The notes: generated from the sequence alone by a model not told the origin. Shown: positions 1 through 8,588, counted from the stretch's first letter. The stretch: 21,363 nt of DNA from Anaerolineales bacterium (GCA_016928525.1 JAFGKO010000081.1:1-21363), one strand, 5' to 3'. Numbers and translations are program-made.

Positions 1-1551
1 AAGTCCGTTCACAAAATTGTGCTGCACATCCAACACACCCATCACTTGATCTCCAAGCGAGATCGGGATGGCGGCTTCCGCCCTGGTCTCCGGCAGCAGT
101 TCGTTGGGCAGCCAGCCCTCTTCCTGCGAAACGTCCGGGACAAGCACGGAAGCGTTGGCATCCGCTGCGCGACCTACCAGACCGCGCCCTTTCGGGAGCG
201 AGTGGCCGCGCGCCAACATTGTGGCACCCGCATTGCCCGTACCGCCCGCGATCACCAGGTTCTCACCAGCCTCATCCAACAGGTAAATCTGGGCATAGTA
301 ATAATCGAAGGCATCGCGCACTTCGTTGACCACCTCGCCCGCCAGTTGGCGCGGGTCAAGAATAGCCGCCAGGCGGCGGGTGACTTCCGCCGAGGTCGCC
401 AACGCTTTGGTGCGGTCAGCCACGCGCTGTTCCAGAGTGGTGATGAACTCGCGCAAGCGGGAGGTCATCTCGTTGAACGTAGAAGCCACCTGGGCAATCT
501 CAGCCGGGCCGGCAACCCTGGCCACCATTGTCAGGTTCCCACCTGCAACTTCGGTTGCAACGTTGGAAAGCTCGACCAGGGGCGCAGACAGACGGCGCGC
601 AAGAAAGATACCAAGCAAGCCAGCCAGGAGCGCGATGCCAAGCACAATGGCAAGGCTCCAGATCCCCTGCCCGATCACCTCCTGGTAGGCCTCCCGCCAG
701 GGCAACTCGATCACAACCGCCCATGGCGGCGTACCCAGAGGGAGATAAGTGCCCACCACGGTCGTCCCCAGCAAGCCTGTGTAAGAGGCAACCTCCGGGG
801 TTATATCGCCTGCTGCGGCCGGATTTTCAATGAACTCTTTCACTTCCTCGATATGCCTCACGTTTTCGCCTTTCAACACGCGACCGGTATCCTGAAAAGC
901 GATCAGGTTGCCCTGGTTGTCCACCACGTAGGCATAGCCGCTCTCGCCCACCTGGAGTTGATCGACCAGGTCCCACATGAACTTCAGGTTCACTTCGACT
1001 GCCAGGCTGCCCTGGAAATCCCCGAAGATATCCGTGACAGGGAGCGCCATCACCACCAGAGGCTCGCTGGTGGCATCATCGATATAGATAGGGCTGATGT
1101 ATCTCTGTCCCTGGTGGAGTTGTGCCAGCGCTTCAGCCGAGAGTCTGGCAACAATTTTCTCAGATGAGGTTTGTGAGAGACGGGAAGCCTCTGCCAGTTG
1201 GAAATCCCGGGCGTTCAAGAAGACCAACCGGCGGAAGGCCGGTTGCAGACCCAACAAGCTGTCCAGCACAAGCTCACGCTCTCCACCGGAGATCGAAACC
1301 GGATCGGCCAGGTCGATAGCTGTTTCCAGCACGCGAAATTGCTCCTCGATAAAAGTACTAACCGCTTTACTCGCGTCTTGCGCAATGAGTTCCTGCTTGC
1401 TGGAGAGGGCTGCCTGTTGGGTCTGGATGTTCGTGAAAAGTTGCAACCCACTGGAGATCAAGAGCACAACTGCACTCAAGGAGAAAAAGGCGATCGCCAG
1501 GGTAACGGTCAGGCTCCGAGAAGATTTGGGTTTACTTGTTTTTGTTTCCAT
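1..1551 (-). CDS. dCache-HAMP-GAF membrane sensor, second copy (3' end outside window)
   Basis: This is a membrane sensor, open at the window edge; 517 codons are visible. A short basic N-terminus leads into TM1 (about residues 16-38), then an extracellular double-Cache-like domain (about 50-290, with the motif YISPIYIDDATSEPLVVMAL), TM2 (about 297-318), HAMP (about 320-372), a short coiled coil (EQRVADRTKALATSAEV) and a GAF domain from about 400, still running at the edge. It is a clear paralogue of the 778-residue sensor at 2688-5024 along its whole visible length, so a second GAF is expected beyond the edge. The ATG at 1551 has only a modest GAGAG ribosome site, but the N-terminus aligns with the re-started paralogue. 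It lies 69 nt after a substrate-binding lipoprotein gene, probably in one operon. No kinase, cyclase or chemotaxis output is visible in the part seen. Confidence 0.9.
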   Translation of the reverse strand, partial: METKTSKPKSSRSLTVTLAIAFFSLSAVVLLISSGLQLFTNIQTQQAALSSKQELIAQDASKAVSTFIEEQFRVLETAIDLADPVSISGGERELVLDSLLGLQPAFRRLVFLNARDFQLAEASRLSQTSSEKIVARLSAEALAQLHQGQRYISPIYIDDATSEPLVVMALPVTDIFGDFQGSLAVEVNLKFMWDLVDQLQVGESGYAYVVDNQGNLIAFQDTGRVLKGENVRHIEEVKEFIENPAAAGDITPEVASYTGLLGTTVVGTYLPLGTPPWAVVIELPWREAYQEVIGQGIWSLAIVLGIALLAGLLGIFLARRLSAPLVELSNVATEVAGGNLTMVARVAGPAEIAQVASTFNEMTSRLREFITTLEQRVADRTKALATSAEVTRRLAAILDPRQLAGEVVNEVRDAFDYYYAQIYLLDEAGENLVIAGGTGNAGATMLARGHSLPKGRGLVGRAADANASVLVPDVSQEEGWLPNELLPETRAEAAIPISLGDQVMGVLDVQHNFVNGL

Positions 1552-1599
1552 AGTTACTCTCTCATATCATCCGTGGGTTGGTAAAGTTATTTATTCGAA

Positions 1600-1618
1600 A
1601 AGACCAGGCGATGGTCTT
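1600..1618 (-). other. stem-loop between lipoprotein gene and sensor gene (copy 2)
   Basis: AAGACCA at 1600-1606 pairs perfectly with TGGTCTT at 1612-1618 around a 5-nt loop, three bases past the stop codon of the lipoprotein gene. On the minus strand only a short T-rich stretch follows (TTTTCG), so it is at best a weak, leaky terminator. It may instead protect the 3' end of the lipoprotein message. The other lipoprotein-sensor junction also carries a hairpin. Confidence 0.5.
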
Positions 1619-1620
1619 GG

Positions 1621-2634
1621 CTAGCGAATAATCTCATCGGCTTGCTTCAGCAGGCCTTCTGGGACCGTCAGACCAATCTCTTGCGCTGCCATGAAGTTGA
1701 TGTGCAGGTAAGGCTCAGGCGAAACCACGGGGATGGTACCTGCAGAAACACCCTGCAAGATCTTATCAGCCAAGGGAGCGGCCAGCTCGCCCGAATTGTA
1801 AAAGCCAACGTTAACATCCGTGATCGTCCAGGTGTCATCCGGGCCAAGAATCGTGCCAGTGGTGACAGGAATTTGATATTCAGCACCGAATTGAGCAACC
1901 ACGGAGGCGATATCCGGTGAAGTCGACGCAGGGCCCACCAGATACATGATGGCGTCGATGTCCGGTTCACCCTCGGCCAGTAGATCATCAAAGAAAGCTT
2001 GCATCTCGTCACCACTGGTAACCGGCGCCTTGACGATGGTCACGCCGGCGGCTTCAGCCAGCGGTGCGATGGCTTCGAATTGGGGGGGCAGAATGGGGTA
2101 ATCAGTGAAATAGGGGATCAATACTTTTTTAGCATCCGGGACAAGTTGCATGGTAATTTCAAAATGGCCTATGGCGATCTCGATTAGTGGGTAGCGCACG
2201 CCAGTGATATTCCCGCCAGGAGCCTGGACGCTCTCGTACAGCGGACCCGCCGCAAAACTGAAAACCACCGGCACACCGCTGCCCTCGGCCACCTGTTTGG
2301 CGACCAGACTGGCCTCGGAAGGGAAACTCAAGATCAGATCGACTTTGTCATCGACGAATTTCTGGGTGATGTCCTGGTAGCCCTGCATATCGACGACGTG
2401 GGTTTCCTGCAGGTCGTAGATGATATTTTCGCCCTCCACATAGCCCAGTTCGGCCATAGCGGCGATAAATCCATCCGCTACAGAATCCCCCGGAAAATCA
2501 AACCCGGAAAGGATGCCAACGCGGTACACCTTGGGCTTGGCCTGGCCACACCCGCTGAGCAGCAGAGCTACAGCGATTAACCAGGTAAGCAGCACCCAAA
2601 TCTTACGATTTTTTCCCTGCAAGTTGTGTTTCAT
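1621..2634 (-). CDS. ABC-type substrate-binding lipoprotein (PF04392 family), copy 2
   Basis: The 337-residue product is a predicted secreted lipoprotein of the ABC_sub_bind (PF04392, TrpX-like) family. Its signal peptide ends in the lipobox LSGC (Cys29). Two alpha/beta lobes follow, beginning YRVGILSGFDFPGDSVADGF, and the family-typical C-terminus is EGLLKQADEIIR. It should bind a small ligand outside the membrane, but the ligand cannot be read. An upstream in-frame ATG at 2691 overlaps the preceding stop codon, but the ATG at 2634 has GGAGC six bases away and gives a normal signal peptide, so I chose 2634. No permease or ATPase gene is nearby; the partners are dCache sensors on both sides. 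It is a paralogue of 5146-6165, and the two share the HNLQGK start. Confidence 0.9.
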   Translation of the reverse strand: MKHNLQGKNRKIWVLLTWLIAVALLLSGCGQAKPKVYRVGILSGFDFPGDSVADGFIAAMAELGYVEGENIIYDLQETHVVDMQGYQDITQKFVDDKVDLILSFPSEASLVAKQVAEGSGVPVVFSFAAGPLYESVQAPGGNITGVRYPLIEIAIGHFEITMQLVPDAKKVLIPYFTDYPILPPQFEAIAPLAEAAGVTIVKAPVTSGDEMQAFFDDLLAEGEPDIDAIMYLVGPASTSPDIASVVAQFGAEYQIPVTTGTILGPDDTWTITDVNVGFYNSGELAAPLADKILQGVSAGTIPVVSPEPYLHINFMAAQEIGLTVPEGLLKQADEIIR

Positions 2635-2640
2635 AAATTT

Positions 2641-2645
2641 GCTCC
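2641..2645 (-). promoter_or_regulatory. ribosome binding site deciding the start of the copy-2 lipoprotein
   Basis: GGAGC in an A-rich context lies six bases upstream of the ATG at 2634. The same GGAGCAA leader precedes the paralogue at 6165, which supports the shorter starts for both lipoproteins. Confidence 0.7.
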
Positions 2646-2687
2646 TTTTTTTCTTTTCAAAATAATTCAGAGATGTATTTTTGTCAC

Positions 2688-5024
2688 TCATTCAATGACA
2701 ACCCCTTTACCATCACCATCCAGCGCGGCCGTGTCGAGCGCGACCAGCGTCTGGCGCATGCCGAGCGCATGGCCCAGTTCGCGGGCTGCGATCTGCATGG
2801 CTTCTTTGATGGTTGCCGTGCTTTGAATCTTCTGTGCGATCGTGTTCAGTGTCGTTTCACGTTCCGCCTGCTTTTGCGCCAGCGCAAGGGAGCGCGCGTT
2901 CTCAAGGGCAACCGCCACCTGGGAGGCCAGCGTAGTCTGTATGTTGACATCCGTATCGGTAAAGCGGTTCACCTGCTCAGCTTGCACGTCCAATACGCCA
3001 ATCACTTTGCCACTTACCAGCATGGGCACGGCCATCTCCGCGCGCGTTTCGGGCAGCAAAGGGTTGGGGAGGAAATCCGGGTCGGTACGCACATCATTGA
3101 CCACCACCCCCTCGCGCGTGCGGGCCGCGCGCGCTACCAGCGATTTCTCGCTGTCCAGCGGGATGGCGCGTCCTTCCGCGACCATCTGCCTGCCCACCTC
3201 GCCTGCGCCGGAGGCCAACTTGAGCGTATCTCCAGATTCGTTCAACAGATAAATGTGAGCATGATACAGACCGAAGGACTGTTTCGAGAGATCGACCACT
3301 TCTTGCAACAGGCGATCGGCTTCAGTGATGCTGGACGCGGCGATGCCCACGCTCGCGACCACTCCCAGGTCTGCTGCCACTTTCTGGGTTTTTTCGTACT
3401 GGGCGATGTTCTGCATAGCCACCGCCACCTGGTTGGCAATGGACTGCAAGGCGTCCACATCTTCCTGCCCCAGGCCATCGGGCACATCATGCTGCACGTC
3501 CAGCACGCCCAGCACCTGGGTACCGACCAAGATCGGGACAGCCGCCTCAGACCTGGTGTCGGGGAGCAGCGGGTTGGGCAGCCAATCCGGGTCCTGTGTC
3601 GTATCGGGCACCAGCACGGTTTCGTTGCTTTCCGCCGCGCGGCCCACCAGGCCACGTCCCTTGGGAAGCTTGTGGCCATCCGCCAGCATGGCAGCCCCGG
3701 CATCCCCGGTTCCGCCAGCCATGACCAGTTCATCACCCTCCAGCAGGTAGATATGCGCGTGGTAGTAACCAAAGGCCGCTTTGACCTGTTCCACCACTTC
3801 GATAACCAATTCTTTGCGGTTGAGGATGGTGGAAAGGCGGCGGCTGACCTCGGACGAGGTGGCCAGCGCTCGGGTGCGGGCAGCCACACGCTGTTCCAGG
3901 CTTACAATGAAGTCGCGCAACTGGGCAGTCATACTGTTGAAGGCTGTCGCCAGGGTGGCAACTTCCAGTGCCCCACTCACTGTTGCCTGCAATTGCGTTT
4001 CGCCGCCAGCGATACGGGTTGCCGTATCGGTTAAATCGACTACAGGTTGCGCCAGCCGGCGTGACAGATTGGCACTAACAAAGCCAATGATCGTTAGCGT
4101 GATCAACATTGCCAACACCGCGACCCCGATATTTCGAAATAGCGGGCTTATGACCTCGATAATTGGAATTTCAGTTACGACAGCCCAATCAGGTTCGCCC
4201 AGAGGGACATACGTTCCAAGAACTGCGTTAGCGAGACCGCCCCGCATCAAATATTCCGAGGAAATGACAACTTGATCAGCGGGCAGGGTGTTATTGATAA
4301 ATTCACCAACGATATCCAGGCTGCCTAGGTTTTCTCCGCGAAGAACACGAGACACGTCGCCGGCAGCGATCAAGCTGCCTTGTCGGTCTACCACATAAGC
4401 TATTCCTGCTTCACCAACCTTCAGGCCACCCACCAGTTCCCACATGAATTTCAAGTTCACTTCGGCCAGTAACGCTCCCTTGACATCCCCAAAAATATCA
4501 ATGGCCGGAACCGCCAGGATGACAAGAGGTTCGCTTGTATTCTTGTCAATGTAGACCGGACCGATATACCTGCCGTCCTGCTGAATCTTATCCATCAGAT
4601 CAGCCTCAACACGGCTTTGGAGATCGCCCGAATCTGCTTGCGGGAGGCGGGATGCATTTGTCAATTCACGCCCTTGTTTATCTAGCAGACTCAATTGGCG
4701 AAATGCAGCATCGAGTCCCAGCATGCTCTCGAAGATACTTTCTCTCTCTTTGGCGGAAACGGTCATGAGATCGTCAACCTGCACAATTGTTTCCAGTTCA
4801 CTGAATTTTTCCTGGACGAAACCGGCGACCGAATTAGCTGCTTGCTCAGCAATAAGATGCTGTTCAGCGTTTGTCAGTCTCTGTCCCGCTTGGGTATAGA
4901 AGATGAACTGCGTGAAGAAGGTTACGATCGCAGCGAACAGGCTCAACACCAACATTGCGGTGGACAATGTCGCCGTCAGGCTTCGTGCAGCGCGGGGTCC
5001 TTTTACCTTGTTTTTCTTAGTCAT
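2688..5024 (-). CDS. dCache-HAMP-GAF-GAF membrane sensor, copy 1
   Basis: This 778-residue receptor has TM1 (about 22-44), an extracellular double-Cache-like region (about 50-290), TM2 (about 297-318), HAMP (about 320-372), a coiled coil (EQRVAARTRALATSSEVS), GAF1 (about 405-540), GAF2 (about 575-710) and a tail that looks like the start of a third GAF (IAQKIQSTATIKEAMQIAAR, ending at VVIE). No histidine kinase, GGDEF, EAL, HD-GYP or chemotaxis domain follows, so output must pass through a partner or the GAF domains themselves. The ATG at 5024 has GAGG five bases upstream and gives an N-terminus like that of the paralogue. The longer in-frame start at 5060 lies inside the loop of a stem-loop and was not used. 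The lipoprotein gene upstream (121-nt gap) and the one downstream (53-nt gap) suggest an operon of lipoprotein-sensor pairs. Confidence 0.9.
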   Translation of the reverse strand: MTKKNKVKGPRAARSLTATLSTAMLVLSLFAAIVTFFTQFIFYTQAGQRLTNAEQHLIAEQAANSVAGFVQEKFSELETIVQVDDLMTVSAKERESIFESMLGLDAAFRQLSLLDKQGRELTNASRLPQADSGDLQSRVEADLMDKIQQDGRYIGPVYIDKNTSEPLVILAVPAIDIFGDVKGALLAEVNLKFMWELVGGLKVGEAGIAYVVDRQGSLIAAGDVSRVLRGENLGSLDIVGEFINNTLPADQVVISSEYLMRGGLANAVLGTYVPLGEPDWAVVTEIPIIEVISPLFRNIGVAVLAMLITLTIIGFVSANLSRRLAQPVVDLTDTATRIAGGETQLQATVSGALEVATLATAFNSMTAQLRDFIVSLEQRVAARTRALATSSEVSRRLSTILNRKELVIEVVEQVKAAFGYYHAHIYLLEGDELVMAGGTGDAGAAMLADGHKLPKGRGLVGRAAESNETVLVPDTTQDPDWLPNPLLPDTRSEAAVPILVGTQVLGVLDVQHDVPDGLGQEDVDALQSIANQVAVAMQNIAQYEKTQKVAADLGVVASVGIAASSITEADRLLQEVVDLSKQSFGLYHAHIYLLNESGDTLKLASGAGEVGRQMVAEGRAIPLDSEKSLVARAARTREGVVVNDVRTDPDFLPNPLLPETRAEMAVPMLVSGKVIGVLDVQAEQVNRFTDTDVNIQTTLASQVAVALENARSLALAQKQAERETTLNTIAQKIQSTATIKEAMQIAARELGHALGMRQTLVALDTAALDGDGKGVVIE

Positions 5025-5029
5025 CCTGA

Positions 5030-5033
5030 CCTC
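5030..5033 (-). promoter_or_regulatory. ribosome binding site deciding the start of sensor copy 1
   Basis: GAGG on the minus strand lies five bases before the ATG at 5024. It supports this start over the in-frame ATG at 5060, which would be buried in the neighbouring hairpin. Confidence 0.55.
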
Positions 5034-5046
5034 ATCCGTATTTCTG

Positions 5047-5072
5047 TGCGGAGACACCAACCTGTCTCCGCA
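5047..5072 (-). other. strong stem-loop between lipoprotein gene and sensor gene (copy 1)
   Basis: TGCGGAGACA (5047-5056) and TGTCTCCGCA (5063-5072) form a perfect 10-bp, GC-rich stem with a 6-nt loop. It ends 22 bases upstream of the sensor start codon. No T-run follows on the minus strand, so it is not a canonical intrinsic terminator. Such hairpins after binding-protein genes often block 3' decay and raise the binding-protein to partner ratio; that role is inferred here. Confidence 0.75.
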
Positions 5073-5145
5073 TGCGAACCATTTTGGGAAATCTGGAGGT
5101 TGGTCCAGGGAAAGCAGAGTTCGATGATTCTGACTTCGCCCTGAA

Positions 5146-6165
5146 CTAGCGAATGATCTCTGCGGCTTGCTTCATTAAACCTTCCGGAACCGTCAACCCC
5201 AGTAGTTGAGTCTTCTTGTAATTGATCCTCAAATATTGCTCGGGGGTGGCCACCGGGATCGTACCGGCCGAGGTTCCCTTGAAGACTTTATCTGCCAGGG
5301 ATGCAGCCAGCTCGCCCATCTCAAAATTGTCAGAAACAAAACTAAAGATGGCCCCGTGGTCGGCTGTAAAAGACAAGGCACCTGCAATAGGCACATTATG
5401 CTCATCAGCAAACGCGGCGATCGCCGCAAAACCTTCAGGCGTCTGAGAATTAACTTCGGGCATGATCAGTATGGCATCAATGCCAATATCGTCCAATGCC
5501 GCCCGCGCCTGCAAATTGGCTTGAAGCTCTGCCACACTGACGGCAGGTTCTTCTACCAACGTGACTCCAGCAGACGAGGCTGCCAAGCGCAACGCTTCGA
5601 GCGCAAAAGGAGCATGTGGATAGGTGGAGTCATACTCTACCAAAACCCGTTTGGCCTGTGGCGCTATCTCATGCAAGATCTCTAACCGCTTCCCCATATT
5701 CTCAGGGAGAGGGAACCGCACACCGGTGATATTCCCGCCCGGTTGGCGTACGCTGTCTACCAAGTCTCCCATTTCTACGGTGCCCAGCGCAAAAATCACG
5801 GGAATGTCTGTCCCTTGGGTGACCGTCTTAGCCGGCAAGGCTGTCACGTGAGGAAACACAAAAATCAGATCCACTTCATCGGCCACAAATTGCTCAGCGA
5901 CACGCTGCCACTCGGCTGGATCAGGGTTCGGTTGCTGCACATCATAGACAATGTTCTCACCCTCAACGTAACCCAACTCCGTCATTCCGGCCTTGAAACC
6001 ATCTGCTATAGTGGCAAAGGCTTCTGAACCAGAGATGATACCCACCCGATAGACCCTCGGCTTCTCTGTGCCACAGCCGCTCAACAGCAGGGTAATCACC
6101 ATCATCCATGTGAGTAGTGTCCATACCTTTTGAGATTTTCCTTGCAAGTTGTGTTTATCTAACAT
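5146..6165 (-). CDS. ABC-type substrate-binding lipoprotein (PF04392 family), copy 1
   Basis: This 339-residue predicted lipoprotein has a signal peptide ending in LLLSGC (Cys31). The mature part starts YRVGIISGSEAF and follows the PF04392 pattern, including AGMTELGYVEGENIVYDVQ, a ligand-cleft strand VDLIFVFPHVTALPAKTV and the end EGLMKQAAEIIR. It probably binds a small solute at the outer membrane face. The ATG at 6165 with AAGGAG seven bases upstream is preferred over a GTG at 6201 that overlaps the preceding stop codon by four bases. It lies 32 nt after the soluble histidine kinase gene and 121 nt before the first dCache sensor, so it is probably cotranscribed with both. No transporter membrane components are present in the window, which points to a sensing role or to a permease encoded elsewhere. 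Confidence 0.9.
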   Translation of the reverse strand: MLDKHNLQGKSQKVWTLLTWMMVITLLLSGCGTEKPRVYRVGIISGSEAFATIADGFKAGMTELGYVEGENIVYDVQQPNPDPAEWQRVAEQFVADEVDLIFVFPHVTALPAKTVTQGTDIPVIFALGTVEMGDLVDSVRQPGGNITGVRFPLPENMGKRLEILHEIAPQAKRVLVEYDSTYPHAPFALEALRLAASSAGVTLVEEPAVSVAELQANLQARAALDDIGIDAILIMPEVNSQTPEGFAAIAAFADEHNVPIAGALSFTADHGAIFSFVSDNFEMGELAASLADKVFKGTSAGTIPVATPEQYLRINYKKTQLLGLTVPEGLMKQAAEIIR

Positions 6166-6172
6166 GAGATTG

Positions 6173-6178
6173 CTCCTT
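6173..6178 (-). promoter_or_regulatory. ribosome binding site deciding the start of the copy-1 lipoprotein
   Basis: AAGGAG on the minus strand lies seven bases before the ATG at 6165, which is optimal spacing. The GTG at 6201 has no comparable site. Confidence 0.75.
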
Positions 6179-6197
6179 ATTTGCAATTTATTGTTGC

Positions 6198-8588
6198 TCA
6201 CCCAGAAATCATTTCTGGGATTGAGCTGGTTAACGATTCGATTGGGACAAGCGGTAAATCAAAAGTAAAGCAAGAGCCTTTCCCTGGTTCGCTGTCCACG
6301 CTGATCTGCCCGCCATGTTTTTCGATGATGGACTTAACGATCGCCAGTCCCAGACCATTGCCTTCGATATCTTTGACGGCCTCATTGCGAACACGATAGA
6401 AGCGATCGAAGATGAATGGCAGGTCATCCGCGGGGATGCCATGACCGGTATCTTTCACAGAGACAACGGCTTTGGCCTCGTCTGTCTTGACAGACAGGTC
6501 GACAGATCCACCGGCAGGCGTGTATTTGATGGCATTCCCGACCAGGTTGCGCAATGCCTGCTGCAACTGCAGCGCATCTCCCTGAACTTTGGGCTTGCCT
6601 TTGGCTTTCTTCAAGCGGAGTGATTGTTCTTTGGCCTCCGCCTGCGGCTGGAATTCATCCACGATCTCGGTCAGCAAGGTATTCACGTCCACACTTTCGT
6701 GCCTGAGTTCCATGCCCATATCCATTTTCGCCAGGTCGAGCAGGTTTTGCACCAGCTCGCGCATATGCCCTGCGGCTGCCTGAATGCGCTGGGCAAAATC
6801 TTCCTGCCGCTCATTCAGCGGTCCTGCATGGGAAAGCAACTGGGCGAATCCCGAAATCGTAGTAATCGGGTTCCTTAAGTCATGCGAAGCGGTAGAGATA
6901 AATTCGTTCTTGACCCGTTCCAGAATTTTGAAATGCGAAATATCATGCAAGAGCACGACGCAACCACCCTCTTCAATCGGCGTGAATAACGCTGTGAAGA
7001 TACGTTCATCCGGCCATATAATTTCTTCTGTCCTCGATATCCCGGAATTGAATGTCTCTTCCAGGTGCTCGATCAAGCCATCATATCCACAGCCGCGGAC
7101 AAGCGGCAGGCCGAGCTTGGCTTCATAATCCGTGAACAATTTTTCCGCCGCCGGATTCAACAAAGAAAGGCATCCATCCGCATCGAACATCAAAATGGCA
7201 TCGGCCGCGCCTTGCAACACCGCAGCCGAGCGTTGCTGCTCATGCAATAAAACTTCATATAATTGCGCATTTTCTACTGCAATGGCCGCCTGGCTGGCAA
7301 TCGCCTGGAACAAAAGCTGGTGCTCCAAGGTGAAGTATCCTGTCTGTTCGTGGGTCAGGATGAGCAAACCAATCAGGTCGAGCCGGCCAAACATCGGGAT
7401 CATGATGACCGAGCTGGTTGGATCGTTTGGCAACACCTGCCAGCGCGGATCGTTGTTCGCGTCGTCCAGTACCAAACCCTGGCGTGAATCCCGGATTTGT
7501 TCCAAGAACTCATTTAACGGGGGCAACTGGAAGTCATAGTTGGACGCGGCGGTTGTATCCAGGTGATACTCTTTGTGTAGCGGGCTTTTCCGGTTGAGGA
7601 TGATGATATGCCCAATCATGGCTCCCAGAGCCTCGACAGCACGCCGGAGTACGACATCGGCTAACTCATTGATGTCCAGGATGGCGCTCAACTCTCTGCC
7701 AATCTCGGGCAGCACACTTAGTTCCTTGTTTCGTTGGCGGATGACGTCCTCGGCTGCTTTAACACGCAATTTTGTGCGGATGCGGGCCAGCAATTCGCGC
7801 CGGTCGAAGGGTTTCGTCACGTAGTCATCCGCGCCCAGGGTCAAACCAGCTTGCACGTCCGTATGTCCAATGCGGGCTGCTGTAAGAATGATCACCGGGA
7901 TATGTTCGATTGCCGGATCCATACGGATTTCCTGGAGCGCCTGAAAGCCGTCCATTTTCGGCATGTTGACATCCAGCAGGATCAAGTCTGGCATCTCTGA
8001 GCGGGTCTTTTCCAGCGCTTCCAACCCATCGGAGGCTTCGATGAACGAATATCCCTCGCTTTGCAAGTAGCGCGAGAGCAACGCCACATTATCTGGCACA
8101 TCGTCGGCGACCAGGATTTTGAAAGCTTGTCCCGCCTTCGTTTCCTGTTGGGGCTGGTTTGAATTCCCCATATTTTCGAGCGCCTGGCTGACAATTTGAC
8201 AAACGCGCTCTGGCCGCACGGGTTTGATAATCGTTTCGTCTACCTTTAACCGCCGTGCGCTCTCCCGCAATCCAGGCACATCGTAAGCTGTGATTAAAAT
8301 GGTGTAAGTGGGTCGGCCGCCCGGGTGTGCTTTCAGGTTTTCTATCAACTCCAACCCGTTCATTTCAGGCATCATCATATCTGTGATGAGCAAATCTACT
8401 GCGCCATCTTTGACGCGTTCCAATGCGGTCTTGCCATTGGTAGCCGAAATCACCTCAAGACTTGATCCTAATTGGGAGATGGCGCGAGAGAGCGTCAAAG
8501 CCGTATTAGGATGGTCGTCTACGACCAGGATGCGCGCATGCGGAAGATTTGTGGTGGCGGTCTGTTCAGTCATTGTAGTTGTTCCCAT
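6198..8588 (-). CDS. soluble hybrid histidine kinase, REC-REC-GAF-PAS-HisKA-HATPase
   Basis: The product is about 796 residues with no membrane segment, so it is cytoplasmic. In order, with residue numbers from the 8588 start: REC1 (about 18-140, LVVDD, phospho-acceptor D70 in LLITDMMMP), REC2 (about 157-275, LVADD, acceptor D206 in LILLDVNMP), GAF (about 290-445), PAS (about 455-555), HisKA with the H-box STASHDLRNP (H569), and HATPase_c with an N-box (NLVGNAIKYTP), DTGHGIP and GNGLGLAI. All catalytic motifs look intact. Two receiver domains in front of the kinase suggest input by phosphorelay from another kinase, perhaps the membrane kinase encoded upstream. The start is uncertain: ATG at 8588 or 8573; a TTG at 8696 only extends the frame through a leader repeat. 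Both lipoprotein-sensor modules follow closely in the same direction. Confidence 0.88.
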   Translation of the reverse strand: MGTTTMTEQTATTNLPHARILVVDDHPNTALTLSRAISQLGSSLEVISATNGKTALERVKDGAVDLLITDMMMPEMNGLELIENLKAHPGGRPTYTILITAYDVPGLRESARRLKVDETIIKPVRPERVCQIVSQALENMGNSNQPQQETKAGQAFKILVADDVPDNVALLSRYLQSEGYSFIEASDGLEALEKTRSEMPDLILLDVNMPKMDGFQALQEIRMDPAIEHIPVIILTAARIGHTDVQAGLTLGADDYVTKPFDRRELLARIRTKLRVKAAEDVIRQRNKELSVLPEIGRELSAILDINELADVVLRRAVEALGAMIGHIIILNRKSPLHKEYHLDTTAASNYDFQLPPLNEFLEQIRDSRQGLVLDDANNDPRWQVLPNDPTSSVIMIPMFGRLDLIGLLILTHEQTGYFTLEHQLLFQAIASQAAIAVENAQLYEVLLHEQQRSAAVLQGAADAILMFDADGCLSLLNPAAEKLFTDYEAKLGLPLVRGCGYDGLIEHLEETFNSGISRTEEIIWPDERIFTALFTPIEEGGCVVLLHDISHFKILERVKNEFISTASHDLRNPITTISGFAQLLSHAGPLNERQEDFAQRIQAAAGHMRELVQNLLDLAKMDMGMELRHESVDVNTLLTEIVDEFQPQAEAKEQSLRLKKAKGKPKVQGDALQLQQALRNLVGNAIKYTPAGGSVDLSVKTDEAKAVVSVKDTGHGIPADDLPFIFDRFYRVRNEAVKDIEGNGLGLAIVKSIIEKHGGQISVDSEPGKGSCFTFDLPLVPIESLTSSIPEMISG

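Noticed and set aside
19..1167. 382-codon open frame on the plus strand
   Set aside because: It is antisense to the dCache sensor, whose protein is convincing throughout; its composition is that of a shadow frame.
2634..2691. Longer start of the copy-2 lipoprotein overlapping the preceding stop as ATGA
   Set aside because: It would put 19 hydrophilic residues before the signal peptide, and the inner ATG has the better ribosome site; both lipoproteins agree on the shorter form.
2673..4034. 453-codon open frame on the plus strand
   Set aside because: It lies opposite the sensor gene, is rich in His, Gln and Arg in the manner of antisense frames, shows no domain, and has no ribosome site.
5025..5060. 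Longer start of sensor copy 1
   Set aside because: The start codon lies inside a strong hairpin and the extension is not shared by the paralogue.
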